From Anaerococcus prevotii DSM 20548 (GTDB taxonomy: Bacteria; Bacillota; Clostridia; Tissierellales; Peptoniphilaceae), in contig NC_013164.1 in NCBI RefSeq assembly GCF_000024105.1, positions 1 through 64,000 on the forward strand: DNA of 64,000 bases, given 5' to 3'. The position numbers and the translations under genes are program-made. The notes under the pieces are model-generated. The model was not told the origin of the DNA. It ran no database searches and worked only from the letters and a program-made list of their open reading frames with translations. Below are positions 62,107-64,000 of the stretch, in pieces (within the stretch, counting starts at the first letter, position 1; each line of letters begins with the position of its first letter).

Positions 62107-62880
62107 ATGAATTTTGATTATTTTTATAATAGGCAATCTGAAATGTATAACTTCATTAGGTTACCTATGGTATTGATGGAAGATGAGATTTTTGAGAGCA
62201 TTTCTATTGAAGCTAAAGTGTTGTATTCATATATGCTTAATCGAATGGGTCTTTCATATAAAAATGGCTGGATAGATGAAGATGGAAAAGTCTTTATTTA
62301 CTACACAATTGAAAGTATAAAAGATCAGTTTAAGTGTGCCAGTGAAAAAGCAAATAAATTAATAGCTGAACTTGATATTAAATCAGGAATAGGACTGATT
62401 GAAAAGAAAAGACAAGGACTGGGAAAGCCTAATAGAATTTATGTTAAAGACTTTATGAGCATATTTAATAATATGGAATTAAAAAATCAAGAAGTTCGAA
62501 AAACAAAATTCCAGAAGTTCGATAATCGAAATTCAAGAGATTCGAATATCGAAATTCAAGATTTTCGGAAATCGGAAGGTAACTATAACAATATTAATAA
62601 TAATGAGTTAAGAAAGAATGATTTTAGTAAAGGTCAAAAGCCTTATGGAATATATAAAAATATATTTTTGACTGATGAAGAATACAAGGACTTAACAAAT
62701 GAGTTAGGAAGTAGAATTAATGAATACATTGATAGATTGTCGTCATATATGAAAGCAAATAACAGAGAGTATCAAGACCACAAGGCAACGATAATCAATT
62801 GGTATCTTAATGATCAGGCAAAAAACATTAATGACAATTCAACAAGGAAAATGAATTACGATATAGGAGAGAGTTTATGA
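62107..62880 (+). CDS. RepA_N-family replication initiator
   Basis: This 257-residue protein has the RepA_N initiator start (FYNRQSEMYNFIRLPMVLM, LSYKNGWIDEDGKVFIYYT, about 1-115). The C-terminal part (about 175-257, FLTDEEYKDLTNELGSRI to MNYDIGESL) resembles the end of the protein at 55426. Between them the coding DNA contains four 23-bp iterons, as RepA_N plasmids often carry the origin inside the gene. AAAGGAGG precedes the ATG. It overlaps the DnaC-like gene by four bases. Confidence 0.85.
   Translation: MNFDYFYNRQSEMYNFIRLPMVLMEDEIFESISIEAKVLYSYMLNRMGLSYKNGWIDEDGKVFIYYTIESIKDQFKCASEKANKLIAELDIKSGIGLIEKKRQGLGKPNRIYVKDFMSIFNNMELKNQEVRKTKFQKFDNRNSRDSNIEIQDFRKSEGNYNNINNNELRKNDFSKGQKPYGIYKNIFLTDEEYKDLTNELGSRINEYIDRLSSYMKANNREYQDHKATIINWYLNDQAKNINDNSTRKMNYDIGESL
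62495..62577 (+). repeat. iteron array inside the RepA-like gene, candidate origin
   Basis: Repeat starts at 62495, 62518, 62541 and 62564, exactly 23 bases apart. Cores are TTCGAA, TTCGATAATCGAA, TTCGAATATCGAA and TTCGGAAATCGGAA. The region between the cores (ATTCAAGA) is also conserved. This fits initiator-binding iterons in an internal origin. Confidence 0.75.
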
Positions 62881-63704
62881 AGAACTTAAAAGATTTTGTA
62901 TTAAGAGAAAATGATATTGAAAGAAATGGACATATTTATTGTAAGGTATGTGGTAAAAGAGTCGATGGAGAATTACTTGACCTTGAATTTACAAAGTTTA
63001 TTCCCAGAATTAAATGTGAATGTGAAATAAAAAGAGATAAGGAAAATGCAGAAAGAGAAATATTAACGAGAATATCATCGCTAAAAAGAGATTGTTTTTC
63101 ATCTCCAAACCAACACCAATATAATTTTGAGAAATACTTAAATGAAAAAGGTCAAGCCTATAAGGTTGCCTATAATTATGCCAAAAGTTTTGAGCAAATG
63201 AAGGAAGACAATGTTGGACTTTTATTTTATGGAGATGTTGGCAGTGGAAAGACTTATCTTGCTTGTTCTATTGCAAATGAATTAATCGAAAGAAAGCAAG
63301 TTAAAGTTAAGATTATGAATTTATCTCAGGTTATAAATCAAATACAAAAATCTGCATTTAAGCTAGATTCAAATGAAATAATAAGTAACCTCTCTAATAT
63401 CCCTTTGTTAATCTTAGATGACCTTGGAATTGAAAGGGATACATCTTATGCAAGGGAGCAAGTATATAACATTATAAATTCAAGATACTTAAAGGGTAGG
63501 CCGACAATTTTTACTACAAACTTATCATTGGAAATTATTCAAAATCCAAACATTGACCTTGAGTATCAGAGAATATATTCAAGAATACTTGAAATGACAA
63601 TACCAGTTAAAGTTACGGGAGAAGATTTTAGAAGAAAAATCCATCAAGAGAAGTTAAGAAAATATAAAGAGTTACTTTTATATGGAGGTGGAATAGATGA
63701 TTAA
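62877..63704 (+). CDS. DnaC-like helicase loader ATPase
   Basis: This 275-residue AAA+ protein has an N-terminal zinc-type region (CKVCGKRVDG, KCECEIKRD), Walker A GDVGSGKTYLACSI (near 121), Walker B LLILDDLG and sensor TIFTTNLS. It should load the replicative helicase at the origin. It overlaps the RepA-like gene by four bases and the next gene by eight. Confidence 0.87.
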   Translation: MKNLKDFVLRENDIERNGHIYCKVCGKRVDGELLDLEFTKFIPRIKCECEIKRDKENAEREILTRISSLKRDCFSSPNQHQYNFEKYLNEKGQAYKVAYNYAKSFEQMKEDNVGLLFYGDVGSGKTYLACSIANELIERKQVKVKIMNLSQVINQIQKSAFKLDSNEIISNLSNIPLLILDDLGIERDTSYAREQVYNIINSRYLKGRPTIFTTNLSLEIIQNPNIDLEYQRIYSRILEMTIPVKVTGEDFRRKIHQEKLRKYKELLLYGGGIDD

Positions 63705-64000
63705 TGAAGAAGTATCTAGGTCGAGCCTTAACCTTGAAGTAAGGCTTGCAAAAGCAACAAGTAAAGCAATTCTTGATGCCTTAAAGAAAGTACACAAGCA
63801 AATAGAAGAACAAGGAGGCTTGAAAAATGTAATAAAAAATAACGGAGAAGAAGTAAAACTAAAGGATATGGTTAAAAAGGGACAGTTAGAAGAAATTAAT
63901 CTAAAAGATCCTGAGTTAAAAGAACTAAAGAAAATTTTAAATAAGCACGGAGTGAAGTTTTCTGTTATGAAAGATAAAGAAACTGGTAACCACTCTGTGT
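63697..64000 (+). CDS. PcfB-like (DUF3801) protein, runs off the window
   Basis: At least 101 residues are present (MINEEVSRSSLNLEVRLAKA start; LKDMVKKGQLEEINLKDPEL; GVKFSVMKDKETGNHSV at the end). It is clearly homologous to the protein at 54794. The start overlaps the DnaC-like stop by eight bases. Confidence 0.8.
   Translation, partial: MINEEVSRSSLNLEVRLAKATSKAILDALKKVHKQIEEQGGLKNVIKNNGEEVKLKDMVKKGQLEEINLKDPELKELKKILNKHGVKFSVMKDKETGNHSV

Overview
The window is about 70% A+T throughout, uses ATG, GTG and TTG starts with strong GGAGG-type ribosome sites, and carries gene families typical of low-GC anaerobic Bacillota. A Tissierellia or Peptoniphilaceae-like host is my best guess; this is inference, because no rRNA or housekeeping gene is present. 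Nearly everything here is accessory DNA: three peptide-natural-product (RiPP) loci, one nonribosomal metallophore locus, and several layers of mobilizable or integrative elements.

Region 1 (1-9.98 kb) holds two RiPP systems side by side. First comes a CXXX-repeat peptide with a double-size radical SAM maturase, a frameshifted accessory gene and an ABC exporter. Then comes a class III lanthipeptide locus: a LanKC synthetase, an ABC exporter and five consecutive precursor genes. All five precursors have an LxLQ leader motif and two Ser-xx-Ser-x(2,3)-Cys ring motifs, as in labyrinthopeptin-type labionin peptides. Region 2 (10.0-19.0 kb) lies between a decayed IS3 end plus a decayed mobA 3' end on the left and an intact mobA on the right. 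It carries a secreted phospholipase A2-like protein, a small membrane protein, an anchored thioredoxin-like protein, a five-cysteine precursor, a radical SAM/SPASM maturase, a BceAB-type ABC transporter and a further ABC exporter.

Region 3 (19.0-20.83 kb) is a mobilization module: MOB-P-type MobA, MobC and a hairpin-rich candidate oriT. Region 4 (21.0-43.1 kb) is a metallophore operon resembling equibactin, pyochelin and yersiniabactin loci. It has a DtxR-type regulator, type II thioesterase, phosphopantetheinyl transferase, aryl-AMP ligase, NRPS (ArCP-Cy-A-PCP), a thiazolinyl imide reductase fused to a methyltransferase, NRPS (docking-Cy-PCP-TE), a NikABCDE/Opp-type importer, a hydrolase and a pair of YbtPQ-like ABC half-transporters. 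The predicted product is an aryl-thiazoline-thiazolidine. No salicylate synthase gene is present.

Region 5 (43.2-49.7 kb) begins with a large serine recombinase whose gene runs straight into the 3' end of an rlmD-like rRNA methyltransferase gene, the probable integration target. A second rlmD 3' end lies 2.6 kb further on. Between and around them are an IS3-family pseudo-element, a metallochaperone, and methyltransferase genes truncated at SAM motif I by a recurring ~115-bp element. Region 6 (49.7-64 kb) is further mobile-element backbone: a MOBQ relaxase with a good oriT, two replication modules with 23-bp iterons, a second serine recombinase, duplicated AraC/GyrI regulator cassettes, an AbiEi antitoxin with a truncated toxin, a truncated DNA methylase, RepA_N and DnaC proteins, and PcfB-like proteins. 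The layout suggests elements stacked by repeated integration and recombination, with the RiPP and metallophore loci as cargo.
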